A DNA stretch of 64,000 nt from an uncultured Verrucomicrobiales bacterium (GTDB lineage: Bacteria; Verrucomicrobiota; Verrucomicrobiia; Verrucomicrobiales; Akkermansiaceae). This document shows, piece by piece, positions 34,652-43,126 of this stretch. The stretch covers positions 1 through 64,000 of the forward strand of contig CAMQZC010000005.1 in NCBI GenBank assembly GCA_947039485.1, in the 5' to 3' direction. The first letter of the stretch is position 1. Every line of letters begins with the position of its first letter. Both the position numbers and the translations under genes were made by a program. The notes beneath the pieces are model-generated. The model had not been told where the DNA came from. It worked only from the letters and a program-made list of their open reading frames with translations, and ran no database searches.

Positions 34652-35911
34652 TTATGTGAGCTTGCGACGGGATACTTTGTAGACTTTATCACCTTGGCGT
34701 GTCTTGGCGGGCAGGGGGATGAAGGCGATGCTGCCCTTGGGTGCTGTATCTGCGGTGATGGTCTCACCCTCCTCGTTGTCGTAGCGCAGTTCCTCGATGG
34801 TGGCGCGTACGATGCCTGTGGTGACGCCTGTGATTTCAAGGATGTCTCCAATCTTGAGATCATAGGCTTCGAGGCGGATTTGTGCGACTCCTATTTTGGG
34901 GTACCAGCGTATGACGCGGCCAAGGTGTTGCCTTTGCTCCAGCGCGAGGCTGTTGGAGCAGCCACTCCATGTGTCCCATTCCTCACCCAGATAGTAGCCG
35001 CCCTGCCAGAATTGGCGGTTGAAGACGCGCAGTAGCTCATCTTCCCAGACGGGGACTTTCTCGGGCGTCCACTCACCTGCTGCGCAGATTTGGACGGCTT
35101 CTTTATAGACTTTGGTGACGGTGGAGACGTAGGACTCAGAGCGTCCGCGTCCCTCGAGTTTGAAGACGGAGACGCCCGCCTCAACGAGTTGGTCGATGAC
35201 GCGGATGGTGCAGATGTCCTTGGGCGACATGATGTATTCGTTGTCGATGTCCATCTCAAAGCCGCTGTCCTTGTCGGTGACGCGGTACTTGCGGCGGCAG
35301 AGTTGGTAGCACTGTCCTCGGTTGGCGCTGGCGTTGTAGGCGGCGAGGCTCATGCCGCACTTGCCAGAGATGCCGATGCAGAGGGCTCCGTGTACAAAGA
35401 TTTCGATGCGGACGAGCTCGCCGCGTGGTCCGCGGATGTCCTCGGCTTTGATGCCCTCGATGATGTGGCGTACTTGGCTGAGCTTGAGCTCGCGGGCGAG
35501 TACCATGACATCGGCATACTGTGCCATGAGGCGTACGCTGCCCATGTTGCAGACGTTGGCTTGGACGGAGATGTGGACTTCGAGCCCGATTTGATGGGAG
35601 TAGCTGATGACGGCCATATCTGCAGCGATGACGGCGTCGATGCCGCTGGCCTTGGCCTCATCGAGGAGCTCCTTCATGCCGGCTATTTCCTCATCATAGA
35701 TGATGATGTTGCAGGTGAGGTAGGCTTTTGCGCCAAAGGCGTGGCAGCGGCGCGCGACTCCTGCGAGGTCAGATACTTGGAAGTTGACTGTGCTGCGTGC
35801 TCGCATGTTGAAGAAGCCTACACCAAAGTAGACGCTATCTGCGCCCGCACGGAGTGCGGCGGCGAGGGATTCAAAGGAGCCGGCTGGCGACATGATTTCA
35901 AGTTGCTGCAT
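34652..35911 (-). CDS. U32 peptidase-family protein, probable RNA (tRNA/rRNA) hydroxylation enzyme
   Basis: A 419-residue TIM-barrel protein of the U32 family. The start MQQLEIMSPAGSFESLAAALRAGADSVYFG and the signature EIFVHGALCIGISGKCGMS with nearby Cys residues (ANRGQCYQLCRR) match the TrhP/YegQ and RlhA group, which hydroxylate uridine in tRNA or cytidine in 23S rRNA with prephenate as helper; the Cys set is thought to hold an iron-sulfur cluster. A C-terminal beta-barrel (IGDILEITG) is present as in TrhP. Which RNA it modifies cannot be told here. hpt follows immediately. Confidence 0.83.
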   Translation of the reverse strand: MQQLEIMSPAGSFESLAAALRAGADSVYFGVGFFNMRARSTVNFQVSDLAGVARRCHAFGAKAYLTCNIIIYDEEIAGMKELLDEAKASGIDAVIAADMAVISYSHQIGLEVHISVQANVCNMGSVRLMAQYADVMVLARELKLSQVRHIIEGIKAEDIRGPRGELVRIEIFVHGALCIGISGKCGMSLAAYNASANRGQCYQLCRRKYRVTDKDSGFEMDIDNEYIMSPKDICTIRVIDQLVEAGVSVFKLEGRGRSESYVSTVTKVYKEAVQICAAGEWTPEKVPVWEDELLRVFNRQFWQGGYYLGEEWDTWSGCSNSLALEQRQHLGRVIRWYPKIGVAQIRLEAYDLKIGDILEITGVTTGIVRATIEELRYDNEEGETITADTAPKGSIAFIPLPAKTRQGDKVYKVSRRKLT

Positions 35912-35977
35912 GCGCCTAGTCTACCTTGATTCCCCCTAACAGGTCAAGGCTAATCCCAAGAGGATGGGGATGGCTAC

Positions 35978-36016
35978 AAAAATGGCGCAGGACGGATGCC
36001 GTCCTGCGCCATTTTT
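35978..36016. terminator. Terminator hairpin
   Basis: A perfect 17-bp stem (AAAAATGGCGCAGGACG / CGTCCTGCGCCATTTTT) with a five-base loop. A/T arms allow function in both directions; it mainly ends the TRL-type lipoprotein gene. Confidence 0.88.
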
Positions 36017-36034
36017 GATGGGTTTAATCTGTGA

Positions 36035-36349
36035 TTAGTTGCCTCGTACGGTTGTGGTGTACTCGGCGTAGAGACCAAGGACGCTCGTAACGCGCTTGTC
36101 AACGCTGCTTACGGTATTGATGCCACTTGCTTCCTTTGCTGCTTGGATGGAAGCATCGCCAACAGCTATGAGACCGAAGTAGGAGGTTGCGTGTGATACA
36201 CCAATAAGGTTACCGGATGCGGCAGATGCGCTGATGGGGAAGCTGGTGCGGGTGTAGATGAAGCCTATTGGGCGGTCAGGTCGTCCTGCGCAGCTTTGGA
36301 GGATGAGGGCGGCGGCGACAAATGAGAAGATAGAGAGAGTTTTTTTCAT
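36035..36349 (-). CDS. TRL-family small lipoprotein
   Basis: A 104-residue protein with a lipoprotein signal (FSFVAAALILQSCAG). The mature part follows the TRL-like family pattern: GFIYTRTSFPI, GVSHATSYFGLIAVGDASIQAAKEASGI, then a VD..V..VLGLYAEYTT strand pair and a final V-x-G. The family was named for its linkage to a tRNA-associated locus and has no established function. It is solitary, with its own terminator (35978-36016). A membrane-attached periplasmic location is predicted. Confidence 0.82.
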   Translation of the reverse strand: MKKTLSIFSFVAAALILQSCAGRPDRPIGFIYTRTSFPISASAASGNLIGVSHATSYFGLIAVGDASIQAAKEASGINTVSSVDKRVTSVLGLYAEYTTTVRGN

Positions 36350-36511
36350 GGATGTATATTATGTAATATCTTCCTAGCTTTGGGGCTTGAGTAGATGGGT
36401 TTTGGTCGGGCGTTATCTTGTAGATGTATAGGCTTGCGGCTTATTATTCTAGTAGATGCTTCGACTGAGTCCGATTGTACAATAACGGTTGTGCTCTTAC
36501 AAGAGAAAAGT

Positions 36512-37177
36512 TCACCTAAGCTTTTTTTCGTTTTTAGGTGTTAGTTCATTATGCTCATAGCTGTGCAGCAGCGCGGCCATATCGCTGGCGAGGCGGCGCA
36601 GGGCGTGCTCTTTGTCGCGTATGGCTGGTAGGCCCCAGAGTGCAAATTCATTATGCGCAACGACGTTGAAATACATGCCTCTCAGGCAGGTGAGGCACCA
36701 GAGCCAGTCGGGTCGCTCCAGATTGGGGAAGTAGGATTGCAGCGCATCTTTCCATTCTTGGTGGGCAAATGAGTAGTGTGAGGCGTAGACCTCGTGGGTG
36801 AGTTCCGTGGACTCATAGCCCATCTTGTTGAGGAAGCAGAGCAGCTCCTCACCACTGAGGATGGCGCCATCCTCCCAGTGCGTGTAGGGGGCGGCAAGCC
36901 AAGAGAAGATGATCTGCTCAACACTGCCTGAGGCGCGCGCTTGCTCAAGTGCAGCGAGGCAGGCGCGGTTGTAGGGCTCTGAGACATGCGCTAGGGTGTC
37001 GCGGTAGAGGTCAGCCTTGCTGCCAAAGTGGTAGCGGATGAGCCCGATGTTGACATCGGCTTGGTTGGCAATGTCGCGCAGGCTACAGCCTGCAAAGCCA
37101 CGCTCGCTAAAGAGCTGAATGGCCGCTCGCATCATGCTGGCCTTGGTTTGGTCAGATTTGTTGGAGGGTTTGGGCAT
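36512..37177 (-). CDS. TetR-family transcriptional regulator
   Basis: A 221-residue repressor-type protein. Residues about 10-57 form the TetR HTH: MMRAAIQLFSERGFAGCSLRDIANQADVNIGLIRYHFGSKADLYRD. The C-terminal two-thirds are helical and less conserved, expected to bind an unknown ligand and dimerise. It begins 14 bases after the stop of the thioredoxin-fold lipoprotein gene, so it is probably the last gene of the mazG-lipoprotein-tetR run. No palindromic operator was identified by eye. Unlike many TetR genes it has no divergent efflux partner. Confidence 0.88.
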   Translation of the reverse strand: MPKPSNKSDQTKASMMRAAIQLFSERGFAGCSLRDIANQADVNIGLIRYHFGSKADLYRDTLAHVSEPYNRACLAALEQARASGSVEQIIFSWLAAPYTHWEDGAILSGEELLCFLNKMGYESTELTHEVYASHYSFAHQEWKDALQSYFPNLERPDWLWCLTCLRGMYFNVVAHNEFALWGLPAIRDKEHALRRLASDMAALLHSYEHNELTPKNEKKLR

Positions 37178-37191
37178 GACGCTCTGTTGAT

Positions 37192-38169
37192 TTAGTTGGA
37201 GTTCTTGGGCTTGCGGTGCTTGCGGTCGATGTAGTCGACATCCTCAGCGCTGAGGCGCAGGACGGATAATTTCATCTGGCGGCCAGTATCCTGCTTGAGG
37301 TAGATGATGTCTTTTTTCTCATCGTAGCGTGTGACCTTGGCAAAGGCGCTGTACTTCCCATCAAGGGAGTGCCAGTCGCGGTAGTCTTGTGATTTGAGGC
37401 GGACTCGATGCTCCTTGTAGACGCGCTCTGCGGCCTCCACACCTTTGCGAATCTCAAGCTCAAGTCCCGAGGTGTATCCCTCGTATCCGTGGATGCGGCC
37501 CACGATCTCTCCGTTGGCGGAGACGATAGCGATGGCGGGCTTGCCCTTGAGTTTGTAGCGGTGTTGGAGGTTGTTGACATAATCGCGGCTGTAGCGCGCT
37601 TTCTTGCCTGAGCTGTCATCGAGACCGGCGCCTGCATCGAGCTTGATGCGCAGCACGCGCTCGTGGCACCAATTGTTAAACTCCTCGGTCTCAAGCAGGT
37701 CACGGGCGATGGTCTTGCTCTCCTTGCTGAGTACGGAGTCGTGGAACCAAATGATGGTGGGGATGCCTTCGAGGCGTGCCGTTCGCAGCCCCTTCTGGTA
37801 GTTCGTAAGCCATCCGTGACCGAGAGCGCGGTTTAAGAAGGCCTCATCGATGCCTTCAATCGCTGCATCGGGGTTGTCAGGGTCGGTGAAGAAAATTTCC
37901 CCATCCGCTCCGTTGTCGATTTTCTCCAGCTCCGCGGAGCTGTTGACGTTGAGTGTCTCGGCCGCGATGTCGGTAGCATCGAGGCGTAGGGGGTTGATGT
38001 GTGCTGCTGCTGCTGCAGCGGCCTTAGCCTCCTCGCTGCTGGCCTTGGCTGCAGCGGCCTCGCGCTCGAGCGTGGATTGCTGCTTGAAGATGCTGCATGA
38101 GTTGAGCGAGAGTGCGACGATGAGGCTGTAGCAGCAGGCTAGGGCGCAGGTCTGGAGGCTCAATTTCAT
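37192..38169 (-). CDS. Lipoprotein with thioredoxin-like fold lacking CxxC
   Basis: A 325-residue lipoprotein (signal VALSLNSCSIFKQQ). An Ala/Glu-rich helical spacer (residues 30-65) leads to a thioredoxin-like domain (about 120-250): GLRTARLEGIPTIIWFHDSVLSKESK, then FNNWCHERVLRIKLD, HRYKLKGKPAIAIVSANGEIVGRIHGY. The usual CxxC site is replaced by DSVLSK, so disulfide chemistry is unlikely. The C-terminus (about 265-315: YRDWHSLDGKYSAFAKVTRY...LSVLRLSAEDVDYI) resembles an SLA1/SHD1-like beta module often found in planctomycete and verrucomicrobial proteins. It lies between mazG and tetR. A structural or chaperone-like envelope role is a guess. Confidence 0.65.
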   Translation of the reverse strand: MKLSLQTCALACCYSLIVALSLNSCSIFKQQSTLEREAAAAKASSEEAKAAAAAAAHINPLRLDATDIAAETLNVNSSAELEKIDNGADGEIFFTDPDNPDAAIEGIDEAFLNRALGHGWLTNYQKGLRTARLEGIPTIIWFHDSVLSKESKTIARDLLETEEFNNWCHERVLRIKLDAGAGLDDSSGKKARYSRDYVNNLQHRYKLKGKPAIAIVSANGEIVGRIHGYEGYTSGLELEIRKGVEAAERVYKEHRVRLKSQDYRDWHSLDGKYSAFAKVTRYDEKKDIIYLKQDTGRQMKLSVLRLSAEDVDYIDRKHRKPKNSN

Positions 38170-38187
38170 GGCTAGGGGGTGGGTGGA

Positions 38188-39000
38188 TTATGGTTCTTGG
38201 GATTTGACTTGCTGCCATGCGGCTTCCATCTCATCGAGGCTGGCGGACTGAAGGCTCTGGTTTTGCTGCTTGAGTATCTGCTCAATGCCTGCAAAGCGGC
38301 GCTCAAACTTGCGGTTCGCGCCTGCCAGTGCAATCTCGGGGTCGATATCTGTTTGTCGGCAGAGGTTGACGCAGGAGAAGAGGAGATCACCGAGTTCCTC
38401 TTCAAGGTGTGCGGTGTCCTCAGGCTGGGTAAAGCACTGCTCAACCTCGGCTAATTCTTCGCGCACCTTGTCGGCGACCTGTTGGGCGTTGTCCCATTCA
38501 AAGCCGACTTTGGCGGCTTTTTTAGAGATTTTCATCGCGCGCATCAGGGCAGGCAGCCCCTTGCCACAGTTGTGTAGGTAGGGCTCATCCTCGATGGACT
38601 GCTCGACGCGCTTGATGGCATCCCATTGATTGAGTACACCATCGCTGTCTACCACCTCAGCATTGCTAAAGACGTGGGGGTGACGACGCACCAGCTTGTC
38701 AGCGAGCACACAGGCAATGTCATTGATGTCAAAGTCCGCGTGCTCCTTCGCCATATCGGCGTGAAAGAGCACCTGCAAGAGGACATCACCCAGCTCCTCG
38801 CGCATGTGTGACCAGTCCTCCTCGCGGATGGCGTCGATGCACTCATAGACCTCCTCAATGAGGTTGCTCACGATGCTGGCATGAGTCTGCTGTGCATCCC
38901 AAGGGCAGCCCCCTGGGGCACGGAGACGACGCATGATGCAGATGGCACGCTCAAGCTGTCGGGCGGGATCCTTGCAGTGGATCATCTGCTCATCAGTCAT
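38188..39000 (-). CDS. mazG: Nucleoside triphosphate pyrophosphohydrolase
   Basis: MazG hydrolyses (d)NTPs to monophosphates and PPi, cleaning aberrant nucleotides. The 270-residue product has the two tandem MazG domains: the first with CPWDAQQTHASI, LIEEVYECIDAI and EELGDVLLQVLFHADM; the second with WDAIKRVEQ, KVGFEWDNAQQVADKVREELAEVEQ and LEEELGDLLFSCVNL. The ExxE...ExxD metal sites are intact. Its ATG overlaps the upstream 97-residue gene by four bases, suggesting coupled translation. Confidence 0.95.
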   Translation of the reverse strand: MTDEQMIHCKDPARQLERAICIMRRLRAPGGCPWDAQQTHASIVSNLIEEVYECIDAIREEDWSHMREELGDVLLQVLFHADMAKEHADFDINDIACVLADKLVRRHPHVFSNAEVVDSDGVLNQWDAIKRVEQSIEDEPYLHNCGKGLPALMRAMKISKKAAKVGFEWDNAQQVADKVREELAEVEQCFTQPEDTAHLEEELGDLLFSCVNLCRQTDIDPEIALAGANRKFERRFAGIEQILKQQNQSLQSASLDEMEAAWQQVKSQEP

Positions 39001-39290
39001 AATCCGCGGCGATCTCGGCGTTCGTTCTTACACTTGCCTGCGAGGATGTTGTCGATGTTCTGCACCATAATCCAAGCCACGCGGCGGCGTTGGTACTTGC
39101 GCCAGAGAATCTCGCGCAGGTCTCCCCAGATTTCTTCGCTGAACTCTGCGGACTCAAAGACGACATCGTCCTTGAGGGCGCGGCCTACTTTGGGCGCGGA
39201 TTCGAGCTGCCACCAGCCTCCAAAGTGAGAGGCTTGGTAAATGACCTTTTGGCCTTCATCGTTCTTAGCTTTCCATGAGAATACTTCCAT
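38997..39290 (-). CDS. Small hypothetical protein upstream of mazG
   Basis: A 97-residue soluble protein with many Trp (WKA, GGWW, WGDL, LWRKY, AWIMV) and no signal peptide. It is not recognised. The stop overlaps the mazG start by four bases (ATGA type) and the preceding secreted-protein gene ends 14 bases after... its own start region, so the three genes form a tight unit. The intact frame, ATG start and coupling argue for a real gene; cytoplasmic location is likely. Confidence 0.6.
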   Translation of the reverse strand: MEVFSWKAKNDEGQKVIYQASHFGGWWQLESAPKVGRALKDDVVFESAEFSEEIWGDLREILWRKYQRRRVAWIMVQNIDNILAGKCKNERRDRRGL

Positions 39291-39304
39291 ATGATAATTT
39301 CGTT

Positions 39305-39817
39305 TTAGTTTTTGCTGCGATGGATTTTGTTGACGTCATCGCGCATTGTTGGTGTGATTTCTGCTGTGTTGCCCCCAGCGTTGAGGGAGATAATGATAGG
39401 CTTGGAGCGGTTGCCCTCAGCATCGTACCTGTAGATAACACGCTGCACGAGCATGCCTCCGGGATTGGTATACATGCGCTCCTCAATCAGGCGTGCATTG
39501 CGGTCGTAGCCGTAGGCTACCTTGTAGATGATTTGGCGCTTGTTGTTGTAGATGCGGCAGCCAACGAGCTGAGAGTACTTGCCCTCAATGTATTCATTGA
39601 TGGCGGCGAGTCGTCCACTGGGGGCATAGACCATGCTGAGCATGCCCGGCTGGCCTGACTGGCGTTTGTAGATAGCCCTCGTGCCATCGGGGTGGCGCGT
39701 GACGCGCACCATGTCCTTGGACTCGGATGAGAGGTCCGGACTCTGGGCGAAGCTGTGGCTGCTCAGCGAGAGTAAGAGCAGTGTTATGCAGGTGATGGTA
39801 GCGTGGAGCTGCTTCAT
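39305..39817 (-). CDS. Secreted protein with RHS/YD-like strands
   Basis: A 170-residue protein with a Sec signal peptide (ITLLLLSLSSHSFAQS). The mature part has repeating short strands with YD/YG phrases (GRLAAINEY, KVAYGYDRNARLIEERMY, RVIYRYDAEGN) of the kind found in RHS/YD-repeat and MORN-like beta proteins, but too few to form a full shell. Function is unknown. It heads the operon-like run towards mazG. Confidence 0.6.
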   Translation of the reverse strand: MKQLHATITCITLLLLSLSSHSFAQSPDLSSESKDMVRVTRHPDGTRAIYKRQSGQPGMLSMVYAPSGRLAAINEYIEGKYSQLVGCRIYNNKRQIIYKVAYGYDRNARLIEERMYTNPGGMLVQRVIYRYDAEGNRSKPIIISLNAGGNTAEITPTMRDDVNKIHRSKN

Positions 39818-39863
39818 GGCGTATATTTTAACGCGAAGGGGCTAACAAGGCAAGCCCTCATTC

Positions 39864-41141
39864 TCAAAGGCTGCGTAGGGCGCGCTCCATGGACTGTAGC
39901 GTCCAGTCAATATCAGCCTCGGTATGGGCCGTGGAGATGAAGCCTGACTCATAGGCTGAGGGGGCTACGTAGACGCCCTGCTCAAGCATGGAGAGGAAGT
40001 AGTGGCGGAATATATTAAAGTCTGACTTCATCGCGCTGTTCAAATCATAGACATCGCCTGGGCAGAAGAAGAGGCTATACATTGAGCCTGCACGCTTGAA
40101 GCAAAAGTCCTTGCCCGTATCGCGCAGGATGCGTGCCACGCCCTCCTCAAGTCTGGCGCCGAGGTTCTCGAGCCTCTCATAGGCATTGCTTGCTTTGAGC
40201 TCACGGAGCTGCGCGAGGCCTGCCGCCATCGCGACGGGGTTGCCGCTGAGTGTGCCAGCCTGATAGACCGGACCTAGAGGGGAGAGGCAGTCCATGATAT
40301 CTGCGCGGCCGCCAAAGGCACCCACGGGTAGCCCCCCGCCGATAATCTTGCCCAAGCAGGTCAAATCAGGGCTGATGTTGAGCTTGCCCTGCACACCAGC
40401 AGGCGAGATGCGAAAGCCTGTCATCACCTCATCAAAAATCAGCAGGGCTCCGTGACGCGCTGTAATCTCGCGCAGGAACTCTAAATAGCCATCATATGGT
40501 AGATAAAATCCAGCATTGCCTGGATAGGGCTCCACGATGATCGCCGCAATGCGGCTGCCCACACGCGCAAAAGCCGCCTCTAGCGCCTCGCGGTTATTGT
40601 AGGGGAGTGAGAGCGTCAAGCGCGCAAAGTCCGCAGGCACACCTGCACTATCGGGCTCACCATGAGTGAGTGCCCCGCTGCCAGCAGCCACTAAGAGGCT
40701 ATCGGAGTGGCCGTGGTAGCAGCCATCAAACTTGATAATCATATCGCGGCCAGTGTAACCACGAGCGAGGCGGATGGCACTCATCGTCGCCTCCGTGCCG
40801 CTGTTACACATGCGTAGCTTCTCAACCGAGGGGATCCAGTCGCAGACCATCTCAGCCATATCAACCTCGACGCTCGTAGGCGTGCCAAAGCTTAGCCCAT
40901 GGGTAGCCGCCTCGCAGACGGCCTCAATCACACAGTTAGGTGCATGACCCAGAATTGCAGGGCCCCATGTGCCCACATAGTCGATATAATCATTGCCATC
41001 AACATCTTTGAGGTGCGCTCCCTTGGCTGAGGTGACAAAAAATGGTGCACGATCCAGTCGTCGAAAGGCTCGTACGGGGGAATTGACACCGCCAGGGATG
41101 CATTGGCAGGCACGTTGGAATAACTCCTGTGAGAGGGACAT
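39864..41141 (-). CDS. hemL: Glutamate-1-semialdehyde 2,1-aminomutase
   Basis: HemL converts glutamate-1-semialdehyde to 5-aminolevulinate in the C5 route to tetrapyrroles, using PLP. Recognisable are CIPGGVNSPVRAFR, CNSGTEATMSAIRLARG, KFDGCYHGHSDSLLV, LIFDEVMTGFR and the PLP-lysine loop TCLGKIIGGGLPVGAFGG, followed by YQAGTLSGNPVAMAAGL. The ORF track begins at an ATG at 41180; the second ATG at 41141 (MSLSQELFQRACQCIPGG) matches the family start better, but either is possible. No other heme gene is adjacent. Confidence 0.95.
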   Translation of the reverse strand: MSLSQELFQRACQCIPGGVNSPVRAFRRLDRAPFFVTSAKGAHLKDVDGNDYIDYVGTWGPAILGHAPNCVIEAVCEAATHGLSFGTPTSVEVDMAEMVCDWIPSVEKLRMCNSGTEATMSAIRLARGYTGRDMIIKFDGCYHGHSDSLLVAAGSGALTHGEPDSAGVPADFARLTLSLPYNNREALEAAFARVGSRIAAIIVEPYPGNAGFYLPYDGYLEFLREITARHGALLIFDEVMTGFRISPAGVQGKLNISPDLTCLGKIIGGGLPVGAFGGRADIMDCLSPLGPVYQAGTLSGNPVAMAAGLAQLRELKASNAYERLENLGARLEEGVARILRDTGKDFCFKRAGSMYSLFFCPGDVYDLNSAMKSDFNIFRHYFLSMLEQGVYVAPSAYESGFISTAHTEADIDWTLQSMERALRSL

Positions 41142-41241
41142 GCGAGAAGTATAGGGTAGTGAGCGCGCCTGCTCAAGCATAATTATTGTTCCGAGAGCGT
41201 CAGTAAGTGTCGGCTTTTTTAATGACTATCACATTTTGAGG

Positions 41242-41270
41242 TTGATTTCCAAAAGGACTATGGCATACTA
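41242..41270 (+). promoter_or_regulatory. Candidate promoter of the FHA gene
   Basis: TTGATT and ATACTA are separated by 17 bases. The predicted start would fall within a few bases of the ATG at 41280, so the message may be leaderless or nearly so. Confidence 0.35.
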
Positions 41271-41279
41271 AAAGCGATT

Positions 41280-41891
41280 ATGGCACTCATCTATATTAGT
41301 AAGTCTGATGGCAGCAACAACAAGTACCGACTCCCTGCCAATGAGGCAATGACCGTACAGATCGGTCGAGCGGAGGGCTGCCTCATCTCTCTGCCTGACG
41401 AGGAGGGCATCTCAGGTGTTCACTGCAGCATCAGCTATGTCAACGGATATTACCTGTTGCGTGACGAGGGATCGACTAATGGAACCCTCCTCGAGGGAGC
41501 CCCTATCGAGGCTGTCTACCTAGAAGAAGGTAAGCAGTACAAGATTGGTGGCGCTACGATTACCTATGACTCCGAGGGTGCCCATTCTGCCCCAGCAGTT
41601 GAGCAAGCTCCAGCCACCACAGCTACGCTCAAGAGGCGCACTCCTGCCGCAGGACCCAAGCTGCGAAAGAAAAAAGCAGGCATGCCAGGCCTCGAAGTAA
41701 GTGCTGGAGGCTCCAGTAGCATTCAATACAGCCATTCTCCCAATCTCTTCTTCATCTTTGTCGTGATTGTCATCTCTTTTGTGGCAGGCATGTCGCTGCG
41801 TCACAAGGCTGACACGGGTCGATTCTACCCTAGTGATGCCATGTCGGGTGAGACCAAAGTCGCTAAACCTGCTAAGGAAAAGGGGAAATAA
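41280..41891 (+). CDS. FHA-domain protein with single membrane span
   Basis: A 203-residue protein. Residues about 20-95 form a forkhead-associated domain that binds phosphothreonine: QIGRAEGCLISLPDEEGISGVHCSI has the GR and SxxH motifs and LRDEGSTNGTLL the NG turn. A basic Ala/Pro linker (about 105-140) follows, then a transmembrane helix near residues 156-175 (NLFFIFVVIVISFVAGMSL) and a short tail. With the FHA domain before the helix and a basic region next to it, the domain is probably cytoplasmic. No Ser/Thr kinase is visible in the window, so its phosphorylated partner is unknown. It ends in a strong terminator. Confidence 0.85.
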   Translation: MALIYISKSDGSNNKYRLPANEAMTVQIGRAEGCLISLPDEEGISGVHCSISYVNGYYLLRDEGSTNGTLLEGAPIEAVYLEEGKQYKIGGATITYDSEGAHSAPAVEQAPATTATLKRRTPAAGPKLRKKKAGMPGLEVSAGGSSSIQYSHSPNLFFIFVVIVISFVAGMSLRHKADTGRFYPSDAMSGETKVAKPAKEKGK

Positions 41892-41909
41892 CCCCCCATT
41901 CAGAGCAGA

Positions 41910-41945
41910 AAAAAGCCTCGCTAGTTTGCACTAGCGAGGCTTTTT
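41910..41945. terminator. Bidirectional terminator between the FHA gene and aroC
   Basis: AAAAGCCTCGCTAG / CTAGCGAGGCTTTTT stem with a six-base loop and T run on the plus strand and A-rich (T on minus) other arm; shared by the convergent FHA and aroC genes. Confidence 0.88.
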
Positions 41946-41969
41946 CGTGTCGAAAATCGTGTATGGTGA

Positions 41970-43052
41970 TTAAATCTGAGCTGATCGTTGGCGCAGCACA
42001 TGGTCGCAGATCACGATAGCAGCCATTGATTCCACCACTGGCACCGCGCGCGGCAGTACACAGGCATCATGCCTGCCCTTGCCGCGAAGCTTGAGCTCGA
42101 TATGCTCATCATTGACCGTATCCTGCTCAATCATCAGCGTTGCCGTCGGCTTAAAGGCCATGCGCATATTGATATTCTCACCATTAGACATGCCTCCTTG
42201 GATGCCGCCACTGAGATTGCTGCGCGTGCGGACACGATCGCCCTCCATATAGTAGGGGTCATTGTGCTCGCTGCCGCGATAGTTCGCCGCAGCAAAGCCA
42301 CTACCCACCTCAAAGCCCTTGCAGGCAGGAATACTCATCATCGCATGAGCCAAGGTTGCCTCAAGCTTATCAAAAACGGGATCACCCAGACCCACAGGCG
42401 CATTACGAATGCTGCACGCGACAATGCCGCCTACAGAATCACCAGCCGAGCGAGCCGACTCAATAGCCGCAATCATCGCCTTGGCACTCGCCTCATCAGC
42501 CGTGCGCACCATGTTGGACTCCACCGTAGCCGCGCAGACATCGGCGGGGCTCATCGGGCAGATCACCTGATGGACCTGTGCCACCCATGCGATAATCTCT
42601 AAATCGGGGTAGAGTGTCTTGATCACAGCCTTGGCAACGGCACCAGCCGCCACACGACCAATCGTCTCGCGAGCCGAGGCCCGTCCGCCACCAGCCCAAG
42701 CGCGAATACCATACTTTGCATCATAGCAATAATCAGCATGTGATGGGCGATAGCAGTGCTGCATCTCGTTATAAGCTGTTGAGCGTTGGTCCTTGTTGCG
42801 CACAGAGAGAGCAATGGGTGTGCCAAGCGTCTTGCCGTCGAGCACGCCGCTGAGAATCTCGACGCGATCAGCCTCGTCGCGAGGTGTGACAATTGAGCTC
42901 TGGCCAGGGCGTCGGCGATCGAGCTCCGTCTGAATCAGCTCAGGGCTGATGGAGACCCCTGCGGGGCAGCCATCAATGACGACACCCACACCAACTCCGT
43001 GGGATTCACCCCAGGTGCTAATTTTAAAAATGGAAGCAAAGCTGCTAGACAT
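41970..43052 (-). CDS. aroC: Chorismate synthase
   Basis: AroC performs the last shikimate step, EPSP to chorismate, with reduced FMN. The 360-residue product shows the three signatures: [21 protein letters not shown], the [23 protein letters not shown] box and the C-terminal [10 protein letters not shown]......[18 protein letters not shown]. The ORF track begins at a GTG at 43067; the ATG at 43052 ([19 protein letters not shown]) matches the family. It stands alone, with a bidirectional terminator behind it. Confidence 0.96.
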   Translation of the reverse strand: MSSSFASIFKISTWGESHGVGVGVVIDGCPAGVSISPELIQTELDRRRPGQSSIVTPRDEADRVEILSGVLDGKTLGTPIALSVRNKDQRSTAYNEMQHCYRPSHADYCYDAKYGIRAWAGGGRASARETIGRVAAGAVAKAVIKTLYPDLEIIAWVAQVHQVICPMSPADVCAATVESNMVRTADEASAKAMIAAIESARSAGDSVGGIVACSIRNAPVGLGDPVFDKLEATLAHAMMSIPACKGFEVGSGFAAANYRGSEHNDPYYMEGDRVRTRSNLSGGIQGGMSNGENINMRMAFKPTATLMIEQDTVNDEHIELKLRGKGRHDACVLPRAVPVVESMAAIVICDHVLRQRSAQI

Positions 43053-43126
43053 GGCTTGATTATACACGAGAGAGGCAAGCTATTCAAGCCCTATACAAAG
43101 TTGGGCTGAGTCAAGCTCTCGCTTAC

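Noticed and set aside
35090-35929. Plus-strand 279-residue frame
   Set aside because: Antisense shadow of the U32 family gene, acidic low-complexity composition.
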